From NCBI GenBank assembly GCA_001769655.1, contig MEPC01000023.1:1-64000 (forward strand): a stretch of 64,000 nt of DNA, read 5' to 3'. The stretch comes from Bacteroidetes bacterium RIFCSPLOWO2_12_FULL_37_12 (lineage in GTDB: Bacteria; Bacteroidota; Bacteroidia; 2-12-FULL-37-12). The notes under the pieces were generated by a model. The model had not been told where the DNA came from and searched no databases. It was given only the letters and a program-made list of their open reading frames with translations. The position numbers and the translations under genes are program-made. Positions 35,613 through 44,416 of this stretch are shown here, piece after piece; position 1 is the stretch's first letter; every line of letters starts with the position of its first letter.

Positions 35613-37205
35613 TTATCCGTAAATAAGCAGAATAATAGCGGCACCGGGAACAAAATATTTTATAAGTACATTCCAGATATTATAATATTTTGAAAAATAA
35701 CTATCCCCTTTGGCAAACTCAGGGCGCTTTACACTTTCTGGTAAAATCCATCCTGTAAATATGGAAACAAGTAAAACTAAAACCGGAATAAAATATCTTT
35801 TTAACATAAAAAATGAGAAGTTATTTAAACCGGTACAGTCAGATGGTTTTTTGATGACCACAGAAATTGTCTGGGTTTCTTTGTTCCCTTTGAATGAATA
35901 AAATATCCTCTCCGCTTCCGGAACCTGTTCATTTGTGAAATATTTTTCCGGGAAATAAGTTCCGGAGACAGCAAATTTTATCTGTTCCCAATCTTTTAAG
36001 TCATAGTTTTCGGCTAATGATGCAAGAGAAATGTATTTGTAGGTGGTCTCTGTATAAGATGGAATGGTAAATGAGTGGTCGTGAAAATAGTGAGATATCA
36101 TAAAAACTGAAAAAAAGATTATTCCTGCTATCTTTAAGGATAAACTTCGTGAAGTTTGTAAAATTAATGATATTGAACTCCCGACAATTTCCATCCAGCC
36201 GGATAACGTAACTGTAAAAATCACAAAAAGTACAGCAAAGAAAAGAAACAACACTAACTTTCCGGCTGATAATCTCAGGAGAGTAACGGGAATTTTTTCG
36301 AATAATAAAGCAGGGGAAAGAATAATTTCTTTTCCTTCTTCTTCGTTGATAAAGATAATCCCAATCAATAAAAAAGAAAAAAGAAAAGCAATAAAAATTC
36401 CTATGGAAATCAAACGGATGGAAAAAGTAGTGACACCGGTTTCTTTTTGGAAGTATCCGGAAAAAGCGAATAAGACCCCTCTGCCGGCAAGGAAAATAAA
36501 AAAAGAATCAGCTAATACCTCCAACAAAATGCCTTCTTTGTTTGCACGGCTACCCATTGAAAAAAAGAGTTCAACTATCCTTGAAAAAGAAACTGGGTTT
36601 GCCCATAAATAAACAAGGAGGGTTAAAATAAATATTAGTGTAAATATTAAAAACAGATTTGAAAAAGTTTTTAGTTTTAATGGAATACCTAATCGGGAGG
36701 GGGGGATGTCAGAATTTTCATTCCGGTATATTTTCAGCGATAAAAGAGCAAAAGAAACAGAGATGGCAATCAATAAGTTCACATATTTCAAATAACTTGG
36801 TTCTGTGTCTGACCAGTTGGGATTATCAGAAAATGAAAAATAAATTGATTTTTCAAGAGAAGTAGTAGCATAAACACTATATTCTGAAAAAAATGCGGCA
36901 AAAAGAATTAACGCCAGAATCATACTATATCCCAGAAAGGTCCATTTAGGTCTTCTCAATGCAGAAAAAGAATCCAGCAAGGTCGTCTGTGATGCTCTAC
37001 CGGCAAGCATTTCTGCGCCAAGAGCGGGAACGGTAAAAAATGCCAATGATATAAAAAGCAAAAAAAAGTAAGTCAGCCCTCCGTATTGGTAAAATTTAAA
37101 CGGGATGAGCCACAAAGCGCCGCTTCCAAGAAAAAAAGCGGAAGAAAAAACGAACAACGCCGTTTTTTCTGTAAGTGGAAAAAATTTCTTAAGCAGGTTT
37201 TTCAT
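35613..37205 (-). CDS. NSS-family sodium-dependent transporter
   Basis: The 530-aa protein has about 12 hydrophobic segments. The opening GSGALWLIPFKFYQYGGLTYF matches the conserved TM1 region of neurotransmitter:sodium symporters (the family pattern is GxGNxWRFPYxxxxxGGG), and PALGAEMLAGR resembles the LE.xLG motif. The sequence is divergent from the family, with a predicted external stretch (about residues 400-460). The substrate may be an amino acid. The gene is divergent from the helicase gene. Confidence 0.7.
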   Translation of the reverse strand: MKNLLKKFFPLTEKTALFVFSSAFFLGSGALWLIPFKFYQYGGLTYFFLLFISLAFFTVPALGAEMLAGRASQTTLLDSFSALRRPKWTFLGYSMILALILFAAFFSEYSVYATTSLEKSIYFSFSDNPNWSDTEPSYLKYVNLLIAISVSFALLSLKIYRNENSDIPPSRLGIPLKLKTFSNLFLIFTLIFILTLLVYLWANPVSFSRIVELFFSMGSRANKEGILLEVLADSFFIFLAGRGVLFAFSGYFQKETGVTTFSIRLISIGIFIAFLFSFLLIGIIFINEEEGKEIILSPALLFEKIPVTLLRLSAGKLVLFLFFAVLFVIFTVTLSGWMEIVGSSISLILQTSRSLSLKIAGIIFFSVFMISHYFHDHSFTIPSYTETTYKYISLASLAENYDLKDWEQIKFAVSGTYFPEKYFTNEQVPEAERIFYSFKGNKETQTISVVIKKPSDCTGLNNFSFFMLKRYFIPVLVLLVSIFTGWILPESVKRPEFAKGDSYFSKYYNIWNVLIKYFVPGAAIILLIYG

Positions 37206-37235
37206 AGAAATTCACTGCAATATTAATAATTTATG

Positions 37236-37265
37236 TTGAAAATAAGAATTTAATTATTACTTTTG
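37236..37265 (+). promoter_or_regulatory. Promoter of helicase gene
   Basis: TTG at 37236-37238 and TACTTTTG at 37258-37265, with 19 bases between, is the best match in the window to the Bacteroidota -33/-7 promoter. It gives a leader of about 38 bases. Confidence 0.65.
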
Positions 37266-37310
37266 CAACCGTTTCTATATTAATCTAACCTATAACACTA
37301 TCTTTTCAAC

Positions 37311-39905
37311 ATGGAAATTAAACATACAGGTCCTTTTGACCTTGCCTACCGGTTTGTAACCGAAACCAACTTGAATATTTTTCTGACCGGTAAAGCCGGA
37401 ACCGGAAAAACCACTTTTCTGAAATACCTTCGCCAACATTCACATAAACGTATGGTGGTTGCCGCTCCCACAGGCGTTGCCGCTATCAATGCCGGTGGAG
37501 TAACTCTTCATTCCTTGTTTCAATTGCCGTTGGCTCCATTTATTCCCGTTAACCAACAAAAACAAGGTAATTCTTTAAATGGAAATGGCAAAGAATCTAT
37601 TGGTAATTGGAATCCGGTTTCAACTCAACATAGTTTCAATGCTCAAAACAGGCAAACTAATGAAGGAGAAACCATTAATGCCCATTCCCTTTTAGCACGA
37701 ATTCATTACAAGAGGGAAAAACTTATTCTTCTCCGGAATATTGAGTTGCTGGTGATTGATGAAGTGAGTATGCTCGCGGGTCATACCCTCGATGCCATTG
37801 ATACTATTCTGAAAAGTATAAGAAGAAATTACCATCAACCTTTTGGGGGTACTCAGGTTCTTTTTATCGGCGACCTGCACCAACTCCCTCCCGTGGTGAA
37901 AACGCAGGAATGGGATTTGTTAAAAACGTATTACCCTTCCATTTTCTTTTTCGACAGTGTGGTATTAAGGAAACATGTACCGGTAATGATTGAATTGACA
38001 GAAATATTCCGTCAACAGGATAATACATTTATTGAAATCCTAAATGGTATCCGGAATAATAATCTAACCATGGAAAATTTTAATTTATTGAACTCCCGAT
38101 TAAAGCACGCTTTTATTCCCGATGAAAAAGAAGGATATATAACATTGACAACCCATAATCAGCAAGCGTTAGAGATAAACAAACAGCAACTTTCCAGGTT
38201 ATCTTCAAAGCCACGCACTTACCGTGCAGAAGTCGAAGGGGAGTTTCCTGAATACCTCTTTCCGGCTGAAATGGAATTGGAATTGAAAAAAGGAGCACAG
38301 GTGATGTTTCTCAGGAATGACACGGAACGGAAAAGATTCTTTAACGGAAAAATCGGCATTGTTACGGAACTGGGAGATGATTTTATTAAAGTGCAATGCA
38401 AGAATGAAGAAAATGAACTATTTGTCTCATCTTTTGAATGGAAAAATATGAAATACTCTGTGCAGAAAGATACCCGCGAAATTAGCGAGGATGAAGTGGG
38501 AACTTTCCGTCAATTTCCATTACGACTTGCCTGGGCAATAACTATTCATAAAAGTCAGGGACTTACGTTTGAGAAATTAGTCGTAAATGCAGAAAATGCA
38601 TTTGCCAACGGACAGGTGTACGTGGCACTCAGCCGTTGTACTTCCCTTAACGGATTAGTGCTTACTTCAAAAGTCAATCAGCATTTTTTAGGGGCACATC
38701 AAAATCTTAAAAACTGGGAAGAAAAAAACACTACCGGAAGAAACCTGGAATCAGAATTTCAGTTATCACGTCAATCATACACTTATCAGGAATTACAAAG
38801 CATTTTTAAATGGATAAACTGGTTAAATGAACTTTTTGGTTTAAAGGAGATGCTTGTAGAAAACAAAGAAGAGTTGCCAACGGGCTGTTTTAGCTGGTTA
38901 GAAGAATTAATAAAAAAAGCAGAAGTAATTCAGAACACAGCCGATAAATTTATTGACCTGATTACAGTTCAGGCAAAACAAAATCCCAATATGGAGGAAA
39001 ATCAATTCCTGCAACAGCGAATTAGCGATGCGGCAAACTATTTTTCCAATGAACTTACACATTGGAAGCAAACTATTTTGAAGCACCCTGTCACAACCGA
39101 TAAACGAAAGGTTGCGAGAGAGTTGGACCCATTATTAGAAGAAATTTTACAAATAACGAACGAGATGTTGTATAAGATAAATTTCTGCAAAAACGGTTTC
39201 ACACTGAATGATTATTTGAAAAACGGGAAAAATCCTTTATCCTCTGCCGAAAAAATTCAGAGTTCATATAGCATGAACCAGGAATATAGTAGCCCTGTAG
39301 AAAACTCAGAAAATCCCATTTTGTATAAAAAGATTTCTGAAATGCGTAAACGGGTTGCTTGGAAAACGGATTCCTCACTCACTAACATCTTTCCGAATAA
39401 AGTAATCAAGAATATATGCAGTTATCTCCCATCCGACAAGTCATCATTATACATGGTAAAAGGCATCGGTAAAGTGACTGCGCAAAAATACGGGGATGAT
39501 CTGATCCGTCTGGTGAGTGAATATTGCGAGGAATATAAAATAACCCCGCAAAAATTCCGCAAAGAGAAAAGCTCAAGAGAAACCCAATCGTCCACGTTGG
39601 AAGAAACATTGAAATATTTTAAAGAAGGAAAAAAAACGCAGGAAATTGCTCAGATAAGAAATCTTACCATAGGCACCATTGAAGGGCATTTTGCACAAAT
39701 GATTAAATTGGAACTAGTACAAATTGAAGAATTAATACCCATGGAAGAAGTGCTAAAAATCGCGGAGTTGTTTCCAAAAAAAGTTCAACATTATCATCTG
39801 TCGGAAATAAAAGCAAAAATACCTGTTACGGAAGATGTTTCTTATGGAAAACTTAAAATGGTTTTTGAATGGATGCAACGGGACCAAATGGTGGAAAAAA
39901 TGTAA
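37311..39905 (+). CDS. PIF1/RecD-like helicase with HRDC and HTH domains
   Basis: The 864-aa protein begins with a PIF1-type helicase: Walker A GKAGTGKT at residues 27-34, AAPTGVAAINAGG and Walker B LLVIDEVSML (Asp150-Glu151). The second RecA-like domain carries WAITIHKSQGLTFEKLVV and VYVALSRCTSL. A spacer of about 130 residues follows; then come an HRDC-like region (about 665-745) and a C-terminal HTH_40-type winged helix (EETLKYFKEGKKTQEIAQ). It should unwind DNA 5' to 3' in replication or repair (family knowledge). Its stop codon abuts the stop of the convergent CBS gene with no gap. Confidence 0.92.
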   Translation: MEIKHTGPFDLAYRFVTETNLNIFLTGKAGTGKTTFLKYLRQHSHKRMVVAAPTGVAAINAGGVTLHSLFQLPLAPFIPVNQQKQGNSLNGNGKESIGNWNPVSTQHSFNAQNRQTNEGETINAHSLLARIHYKREKLILLRNIELLVIDEVSMLAGHTLDAIDTILKSIRRNYHQPFGGTQVLFIGDLHQLPPVVKTQEWDLLKTYYPSIFFFDSVVLRKHVPVMIELTEIFRQQDNTFIEILNGIRNNNLTMENFNLLNSRLKHAFIPDEKEGYITLTTHNQQALEINKQQLSRLSSKPRTYRAEVEGEFPEYLFPAEMELELKKGAQVMFLRNDTERKRFFNGKIGIVTELGDDFIKVQCKNEENELFVSSFEWKNMKYSVQKDTREISEDEVGTFRQFPLRLAWAITIHKSQGLTFEKLVVNAENAFANGQVYVALSRCTSLNGLVLTSKVNQHFLGAHQNLKNWEEKNTTGRNLESEFQLSRQSYTYQELQSIFKWINWLNELFGLKEMLVENKEELPTGCFSWLEELIKKAEVIQNTADKFIDLITVQAKQNPNMEENQFLQQRISDAANYFSNELTHWKQTILKHPVTTDKRKVARELDPLLEEILQITNEMLYKINFCKNGFTLNDYLKNGKNPLSSAEKIQSSYSMNQEYSSPVENSENPILYKKISEMRKRVAWKTDSSLTNIFPNKVIKNICSYLPSDKSSLYMVKGIGKVTAQKYGDDLIRLVSEYCEEYKITPQKFRKEKSSRETQSSTLEETLKYFKEGKKTQEIAQIRNLTIGTIEGHFAQMIKLELVQIEELIPMEEVLKIAELFPKKVQHYHLSEIKAKIPVTEDVSYGKLKMVFEWMQRDQMVEKM

Positions 39906-40571
39906 TCACATTTCCAGATATTTCATCAATGCCTCGTAACGCTGACGTTGATTTTCGGTGTTCAATGTTTCAGTAAAGGTGATATATACTAAATAGCGGT
40001 ACCTTTCAAAGGAAGAAACTATGCTGGTAAGTTCGTTGGTGCTGATTTTAAGTGTTATAAAAATCTGCTGAGGTTGATTGGGAACCGGGCTTACAAAAAC
40101 ACTCAGGATTTTGGAGCCATTCTCTTCTACAATGCGCGCTATCTCGGTCAAAGAATAATTATTTGCCGCGGCTTGTAATACCATCACCGCGCCGTTTTCA
40201 TTGGAATTGGTAATAGTTGCAAATGCTTTTAGCAATTCTTCACGGGTGATAAGACCTGAAAAAAGATTCTGTTCATCTAATACGGCTATTAATTTTAGTT
40301 TATTAAGATTCATCAAACGAATGGCTTCAAAAATATGCCTGTTTTCCGCAATGAAAATTTCCTTGAACGAAAGTTTAAAATCAGAAATTCTGGAACGGGT
40401 ACGATTTTTATCAAGAAGTTCTTCTTCGGAGATAATGCCCTCGTAAATTCTTTTATCTACAATAGCGAGTTGGTCCGTATGTAATTCGGACATCCATTCC
40501 AATGCCATTTTTACGGTGTCATCGGTTTTTAAAACCGGCATCATGGGGTCAAGATAATCGCTGACGAACAT
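39906..40571 (-). CDS. CBS domain-pair protein
   Basis: The 221-aa soluble protein holds two CBS motifs (residues about 5-55 and 75-120: VDKRIYEGIISEEELL, VLDEQNLFSGLITREELLK). The C-terminal 90 residues resemble an ACT/MgtE-like regulatory fold (ISVFVSPVPNQPQQIFITLKI). CBS pairs sense adenine nucleotides. It lies 127 bases after the hydrolase gene on the same strand, separated by low-complexity repeats. Its stop sits directly against the helicase stop. Confidence 0.85.
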   Translation of the reverse strand: MFVSDYLDPMMPVLKTDDTVKMALEWMSELHTDQLAIVDKRIYEGIISEEELLDKNRTRSRISDFKLSFKEIFIAENRHIFEAIRLMNLNKLKLIAVLDEQNLFSGLITREELLKAFATITNSNENGAVMVLQAAANNYSLTEIARIVEENGSKILSVFVSPVPNQPQQIFITLKISTNELTSIVSSFERYRYLVYITFTETLNTENQRQRYEALMKYLEM

Positions 40572-40577
40572 AGAGGG

Positions 40578-40615
40578 TTTTTTATTTACGATTTATGATT
40601 TACAATTTACGATTT
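40578..40615. repeat. ATTTACGATTTA-type low-complexity repeat
   Basis: Four imperfect copies of GATTTA(C/T) lie just upstream of the CBS gene and downstream of the hydrolase gene. Confidence 0.5.
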
Positions 40616-40662
40616 AATGTGCAAATTCTTTGTTTTGTCTGACAATTTCGTGAGCGTCATGT

Positions 40663-40678
40663 CCCCCGCTGGCGGGGG
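40663..40678. terminator. GC hairpin 3' of hydrolase gene
   Basis: A perfect stem CCCCCGC/GCGGGGG with a 2-base loop lies 20 bases after the stop of the hydrolase gene on the minus strand. There is no T-run after it. It may be a terminator or a dispersed GC-rich repeat. Confidence 0.4.
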
Positions 40679-40697
40679 TAGGGGGTGGAATTTTGAT

Positions 40698-41456
40698 TTA
40701 AGAATCACCATCCAAATATTTTCCAAGTATCCTGTTAAATTCTTCCGGTTGCTCCATCATAGGAGCATGACCGCAATTATCTATAAAAGTAAGTTTACTG
40801 TTTTTTATCAAACGGTTAAAATCATGTGCCACTTCCGGGGGAGTGATTACATCGTTTAAGCCCCAGATAAGCAAGGTTTGGTTTTGAATCGTTTTGAGTT
40901 CTTCTGTGAGATTATGCCTGCAAGCCGCCTTTGCCATTGAAATAATTCTCAGTGCTTTTGAATTATCATTCACAATGGAATATACTTCGTCCACTAATTC
41001 TTTGGAAGCAGTGGTAGGTGAAAAAAAAGTGAATTCCACTTTCTTCTTTATATACTGATAATCATTTCTTCTCGGCATGGTGCCACCCATGCCCGATTCA
41101 AACAAACCCGAACTACCGGTCAATACAAGATGGCTCACATTTTCTCTATGATCCAGAAGATAAACTAAAGCAACATGTCCCCCCAGAGAGTTTCCCAACA
41201 GTATGATATTATGTAATTCCAATGTTTGTACAAATCCTGTGATGTATTCCGCTAATCCATCCACGGTGGCTTTATTCCGGGGCATGACGTAAATAGGCAT
41301 GATGGGAATTAATACCCGATAACTCAATGAAAAATGCTCAATCACTGTTGACCAATTGCTCAATGCGCCAAATAATCCGTGAAGTAACAGCATGACCGGT
41401 CCCTTTCCTTCGTCTATATAGCTAAATTCTTTGTATGTTTGGATTTTGTAGTTCAT
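40698..41456 (-). CDS. Alpha/beta hydrolase
   Basis: The hydrolase (252 aa from 41456) shows the oxyanion HG motif (LLHGLFGALSNW), the nucleophile elbow GNSLGG with the catalytic Ser, the Asp region LLIWGLNDVITPP and the His in DNCGHAPMMEQP. An in-frame extension to 41513 is not preferred because a minus-strand -7 box lies at 41518-41525. The substrate is unknown. It is divergent from the glycosyltransferase gene. Confidence 0.9.
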   Translation of the reverse strand: MNYKIQTYKEFSYIDEGKGPVMLLLHGLFGALSNWSTVIEHFSLSYRVLIPIMPIYVMPRNKATVDGLAEYITGFVQTLELHNIILLGNSLGGHVALVYLLDHRENVSHLVLTGSSGLFESGMGGTMPRRNDYQYIKKKVEFTFFSPTTASKELVDEVYSIVNDNSKALRIISMAKAACRHNLTEELKTIQNQTLLIWGLNDVITPPEVAHDFNRLIKNSKLTFIDNCGHAPMMEQPEEFNRILGKYLDGDS

Positions 41457-41517
41457 GTAAGGAATGTTTATTTTAGAAGTGTCCTTAAAAGCACCTTTTA
41501 AAATCGTGACCAAATTA

Positions 41518-41525
41518 CAAAAATA
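41518..41525 (-). promoter_or_regulatory. -7 box for hydrolase gene
   Basis: TATTTTTG on the minus strand fits TAnnTTTG, 61 bases before the chosen start at 41456. It is too close to allow the longer start at 41513 a usual leader. Confidence 0.45.
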
Positions 41526-41537
41526 TTAATTAATACC

Positions 41538-42671
41538 ATGTTTTCAGCATTTATAACTACTTTTTTCGTTCTTTATTTTTTGATTCAGCTATTCCTTATA
41601 TTTTTTATTCTAAAGCCGGAAAAACCTTCACCAACGATTAAAAAAGAAAAAGTACCTTTTGTAAGTATATTGGTAGCCGCGAGGAATGAAGAGAAAAATA
41701 TTTTAAATTGTCTCAAAAGTTTATCCAATCAGGATTGTCCATCCGACAGGTTTGAGATTTTAATTGGGAGCGACAGGTCAACGGATAAAACGCTGGAAAT
41801 ATTGAAATCATATTCTAAGCCGTCTATAACTGTTAGAATATTTGATATTACTACCGATTTAGGAAGGGCGAAGGGAAAAAGCAATGTGCTTGCCCAGTTG
41901 TGTCACCATGCAAAAGGGGAAATTTTGCTTTTTACCGATGCTGATATAACGGTGCCTCCGACTTGGGTAAGCGGCATGTTGGATTCATTTTTAGAAAATG
42001 ACAAAGTGGTTATGAATTCAGCCCCTACCTATATAAAAGGAGTTGGTTTTATGCAAAAGATGCAAGGGCTTGAATGGATTTTTTCTTTGGGAATATTTAA
42101 AGCATCTGCCATAGCAGGCATTCCCATTTCTTCGGTGGGAAATAATATGGGTTTGCGAAAAGAAAATTATTTCAAAACAGGAGGGTATGAAAATTTTAAT
42201 TTTAACATAGTGGAAGATTATCAATTGTTCAACGAAGTGATGAAGCAGGGTGGAAAATTTCAAATGTTGTTCAATAAAAAAACCCTGAATATTTCAGCTC
42301 CTATTCTCAGTGTAAAAGAGTTACTAAACCAGAGAAACAGATGGATGCAGGGAGCACTCGGTTGCCCATGGTATCATAAAATAATAATGGGATTGCCTTT
42401 CTTATTCCCTTATTTTGCAATGGTTATGGCTTTCATAAATATCAAAACCGCACTTTATTGTTTTTTAATAAAAGTAATACTTGAATGGAGTTATCTTACA
42501 TTACTAATTAAAAAGTTGGAAATCAAACCAGGATTTTTACCACTGATTATTTATCCATTTTACTATTTAATCATGTTGCAGCTAATGGTTGTAAGTAGTT
42601 TTTTGAACGGGGGCGTGGTTTGGAAAGACCGGGTTTATCGTGGTATAATCTTCGGATCACGTAAGCAATGA
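41538..42671 (+). CDS. Membrane glycosyltransferase family 2
   Basis: The 377-aa protein has an N-terminal membrane helix, then a GT-A domain: VSILVAARNEEKNILNCLKSL, DRSTDKT, the DxD-like metal motif FTDADI, the acceptor-site ED (NIVEDYQLF) and QRNRWMQG, the Q/RXXRW motif of processive enzymes. Two to three helices close the protein. It is probably an inner-membrane polysaccharide or glycolipid synthase. The last 101 bases overlap the end of the convergent aroK gene. Confidence 0.9.
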   Translation: MFSAFITTFFVLYFLIQLFLIFFILKPEKPSPTIKKEKVPFVSILVAARNEEKNILNCLKSLSNQDCPSDRFEILIGSDRSTDKTLEILKSYSKPSITVRIFDITTDLGRAKGKSNVLAQLCHHAKGEILLFTDADITVPPTWVSGMLDSFLENDKVVMNSAPTYIKGVGFMQKMQGLEWIFSLGIFKASAIAGIPISSVGNNMGLRKENYFKTGGYENFNFNIVEDYQLFNEVMKQGGKFQMLFNKKTLNISAPILSVKELLNQRNRWMQGALGCPWYHKIIMGLPFLFPYFAMVMAFINIKTALYCFLIKVILEWSYLTLLIKKLEIKPGFLPLIIYPFYYLIMLQLMVVSSFLNGGVVWKDRVYRGIIFGSRKQ

Positions 42672-43149
42672 AATGCTCGTTATTAGCTTCCTTGCCGTTA
42701 ACCATGATTTTGGCGGCTCCATAGGATTCAGCTCTGAAAGTAAGCAGGCGGTGCAAGGTAGGTTGTAATTCAACGGTAGGTATTTTCTTCAACAAAGGTC
42801 TCGAGTCCTTCAATAATTTCCAGCGGTTAAAAATTATTTCTTCTCCGGGATTCATAAAAACCGTAATCCCTTTTTTATTCATCAAATCAATATTGTCAAA
42901 ATAACAGGGAGTGCCACCGCCGGTAGATACCACCGTATTTTTCTTTTTAAAAGTTTCTTTTAGTTTTCTGCGTTCAATCTTACGAAAAAAATCGTCTCCT
43001 TTTTTTTCAATGATTTCACCGATAGATTTTCCTTGCTCCTTTTCAATGTTCTCGTCTATGTCAAAAAATGAATAGTTTAACTCACGGGCTAATTTTCGAC
43101 CGGTAGTAGTTTTTCCGGAACACATGATGCCGAGGAGAAAGATAAGCAT
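42571..43149 (-). CDS. aroK: Shikimate kinase
   Basis: The enzyme (192 aa from 43149) phosphorylates shikimate in aromatic amino-acid synthesis. The P-loop is GIMCSGKTTTGRKLA, with DIDENIEKEQGKSI and the substrate motif STGGG(TPCYF) plus Arg in DSRPLL. The start at 43149 places the P-loop as usual; 43173 would add eight residues. Family enzymes are about 170 aa. Here the last 30 or so residues (YHDKPGLSKPRPRS...) lie antisense to the glycosyltransferase gene, suggesting read-through past a lost stop. Confidence 0.9.
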   Translation of the reverse strand: MLIFLLGIMCSGKTTTGRKLARELNYSFFDIDENIEKEQGKSIGEIIEKKGDDFFRKIERRKLKETFKKKNTVVSTGGGTPCYFDNIDLMNKKGITVFMNPGEEIIFNRWKLLKDSRPLLKKIPTVELQPTLHRLLTFRAESYGAAKIMVNGKEANNEHFIAYVIRRLYHDKPGLSKPRPRSKNYLQPLAAT

Positions 43150-43151
43150 GA

Positions 43152-43190
43152 ATTTTAATTTGCTAATTTCCAATTTCTAATTTCATATTT
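43152..43190. repeat. AATTTC(T)AA low-complexity repeat
   Basis: Imperfect repeats of AATTT/CTAATTTC occupy the gap between the OppB-like gene and aroK, next to the 3' end of the OppB-like gene. Confidence 0.4.
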
Positions 43191-44249
43191 CTACTCCAAC
43201 CGCACTCTCGGATCCAAAGCGGCATAAAGCATGTCAACCAGCACGTTGCTTATCACAAATATGGTTGCCACAAAAATGGTACTTCCCATAACCACCGGGA
43301 AATCGAGTTTGCTAACCGATTCAATGGTTATTTTACCGAGTCCTTTCCATGAAAAAATATATTCCACAAAAAAAGAACCTGTAATCAAACTGGCGAGCCA
43401 TCCGGAAATAGCGGTAATTACCGGGTTAAGTGCATTTTTTAAGGCATGTCTGTAAATGACAATTCTGTTTTGCAACCCTTTGGCGTGAGCAGTGCGAATG
43501 TAATCCTGGCTTAAAACATCGAGCATGGAACTTCGCGTAAGTTGTACGATGATTGACAGAGGGCGAATACCCAGCGTGAAAGCGGGAAGAATTAAATTCT
43601 TCAATACCAATTTTTGCCCGAAAATAGGATCAGTGACCCATAGAGTGCCTGTGAGATTCAATCCGGTATAATCAGCCAGTTTATAACCGAATAACCAGGA
43701 GATGAGAATAGCCGCAAAAAAACTCGGCAAGGAGAAACCAAAAATAGAAGTTACTATCATGGAATGGTCCCAGATACTGTTTTGGGTAAGAGAGGCAACC
43801 ACTCCAAATGTAATTCCCACAATAGTGGCAAAAAGCATGGCGCTCACTGCAAGCCAGAATGAACCAGGCACATGTTCCATAATAATTTCACTGACCTTTT
43901 TGCCGGTAGTAAATGAACGTCTTAAATAGGGGGTTTTTACAACAAAAACCGTTTTCTGACTGAATTCATAAACAGGAGTGTATTCATATTTGTTTTTATT
44001 TTCTTCGGTATTTTCATGAAATGAAATAGGTGAAATGTCGTTCAGATATATAAAAAACTGAAGGTAAAGCGGTTTATCCAAACCAAGGTCTTTCATAATG
44101 GCTTCCCGGGTTGAAACATCCGTTCTTTGTCCAACCATAAGTGAAACCGGGTCGCCCGGCAGTGCATTGAATAAAAGAAAAACCACAATCACTACTCCGA
44201 AAAGCACTAATATACCCTGGCCGGTGCGTTTGAAAAGGAAATTGATCAT
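43191..44249 (-). CDS. Second OppB/DppB-type permease
   Basis: The 352-aa permease begins with the OppB signature (RTGQGILVLFGVVIVVFLLF, NALPGDPVSLMVGQ) and contains the EAA loop DYIRTAHAKGL and WKGLGKITIES near the end. It is close to normal length, with only a moderate periplasmic insert (about residues 70-115). No OppC, binding protein or ATPase is next to it, so its partners must be elsewhere. It may be co-transcribed with aroK downstream (41-base gap). Confidence 0.88.
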   Translation of the reverse strand: MINFLFKRTGQGILVLFGVVIVVFLLFNALPGDPVSLMVGQRTDVSTREAIMKDLGLDKPLYLQFFIYLNDISPISFHENTEENKNKYEYTPVYEFSQKTVFVVKTPYLRRSFTTGKKVSEIIMEHVPGSFWLAVSAMLFATIVGITFGVVASLTQNSIWDHSMIVTSIFGFSLPSFFAAILISWLFGYKLADYTGLNLTGTLWVTDPIFGQKLVLKNLILPAFTLGIRPLSIIVQLTRSSMLDVLSQDYIRTAHAKGLQNRIVIYRHALKNALNPVITAISGWLASLITGSFFVEYIFSWKGLGKITIESVSKLDFPVVMGSTIFVATIFVISNVLVDMLYAALDPRVRLE

Positions 44250-44315
44250 ATTAAAAATATTTCAACCTATTGTGGATAAGCCATAATTAAACAGGAAAAA
44301 AAAACAAATAACACA

Positions 44316-44389
44316 AAACACATAACAAAAAATGAAAAACAACAAACGAGAGAGAAACTTAAACATTATTCATTTTTTGTTATGTGTTT
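44316..44389. repeat. Dispersed AT-rich inverted repeat (copy 4)
   Basis: Perfect 21-base arms at 44316-44336 and 44369-44389 with a 32-base loop. It lies 28 bases 3' of the BT_3928-like gene stop. The right arm shares AAACACATAAC and TGAATAATGTT with the copy at 28261-28295. Confidence 0.8.
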
Positions 44390-44416
44390 AATGTTTTTTA
44401 TTTTATGCTTTACCCA

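Noticed and set aside
35613-37205. Reading the transporter as a multidrug or amino-acid/polyamine (APC) carrier
   Set aside because: The TM1 pattern GxGALWxxPFxxxxxGG fits NSS better, though divergence keeps confidence moderate.
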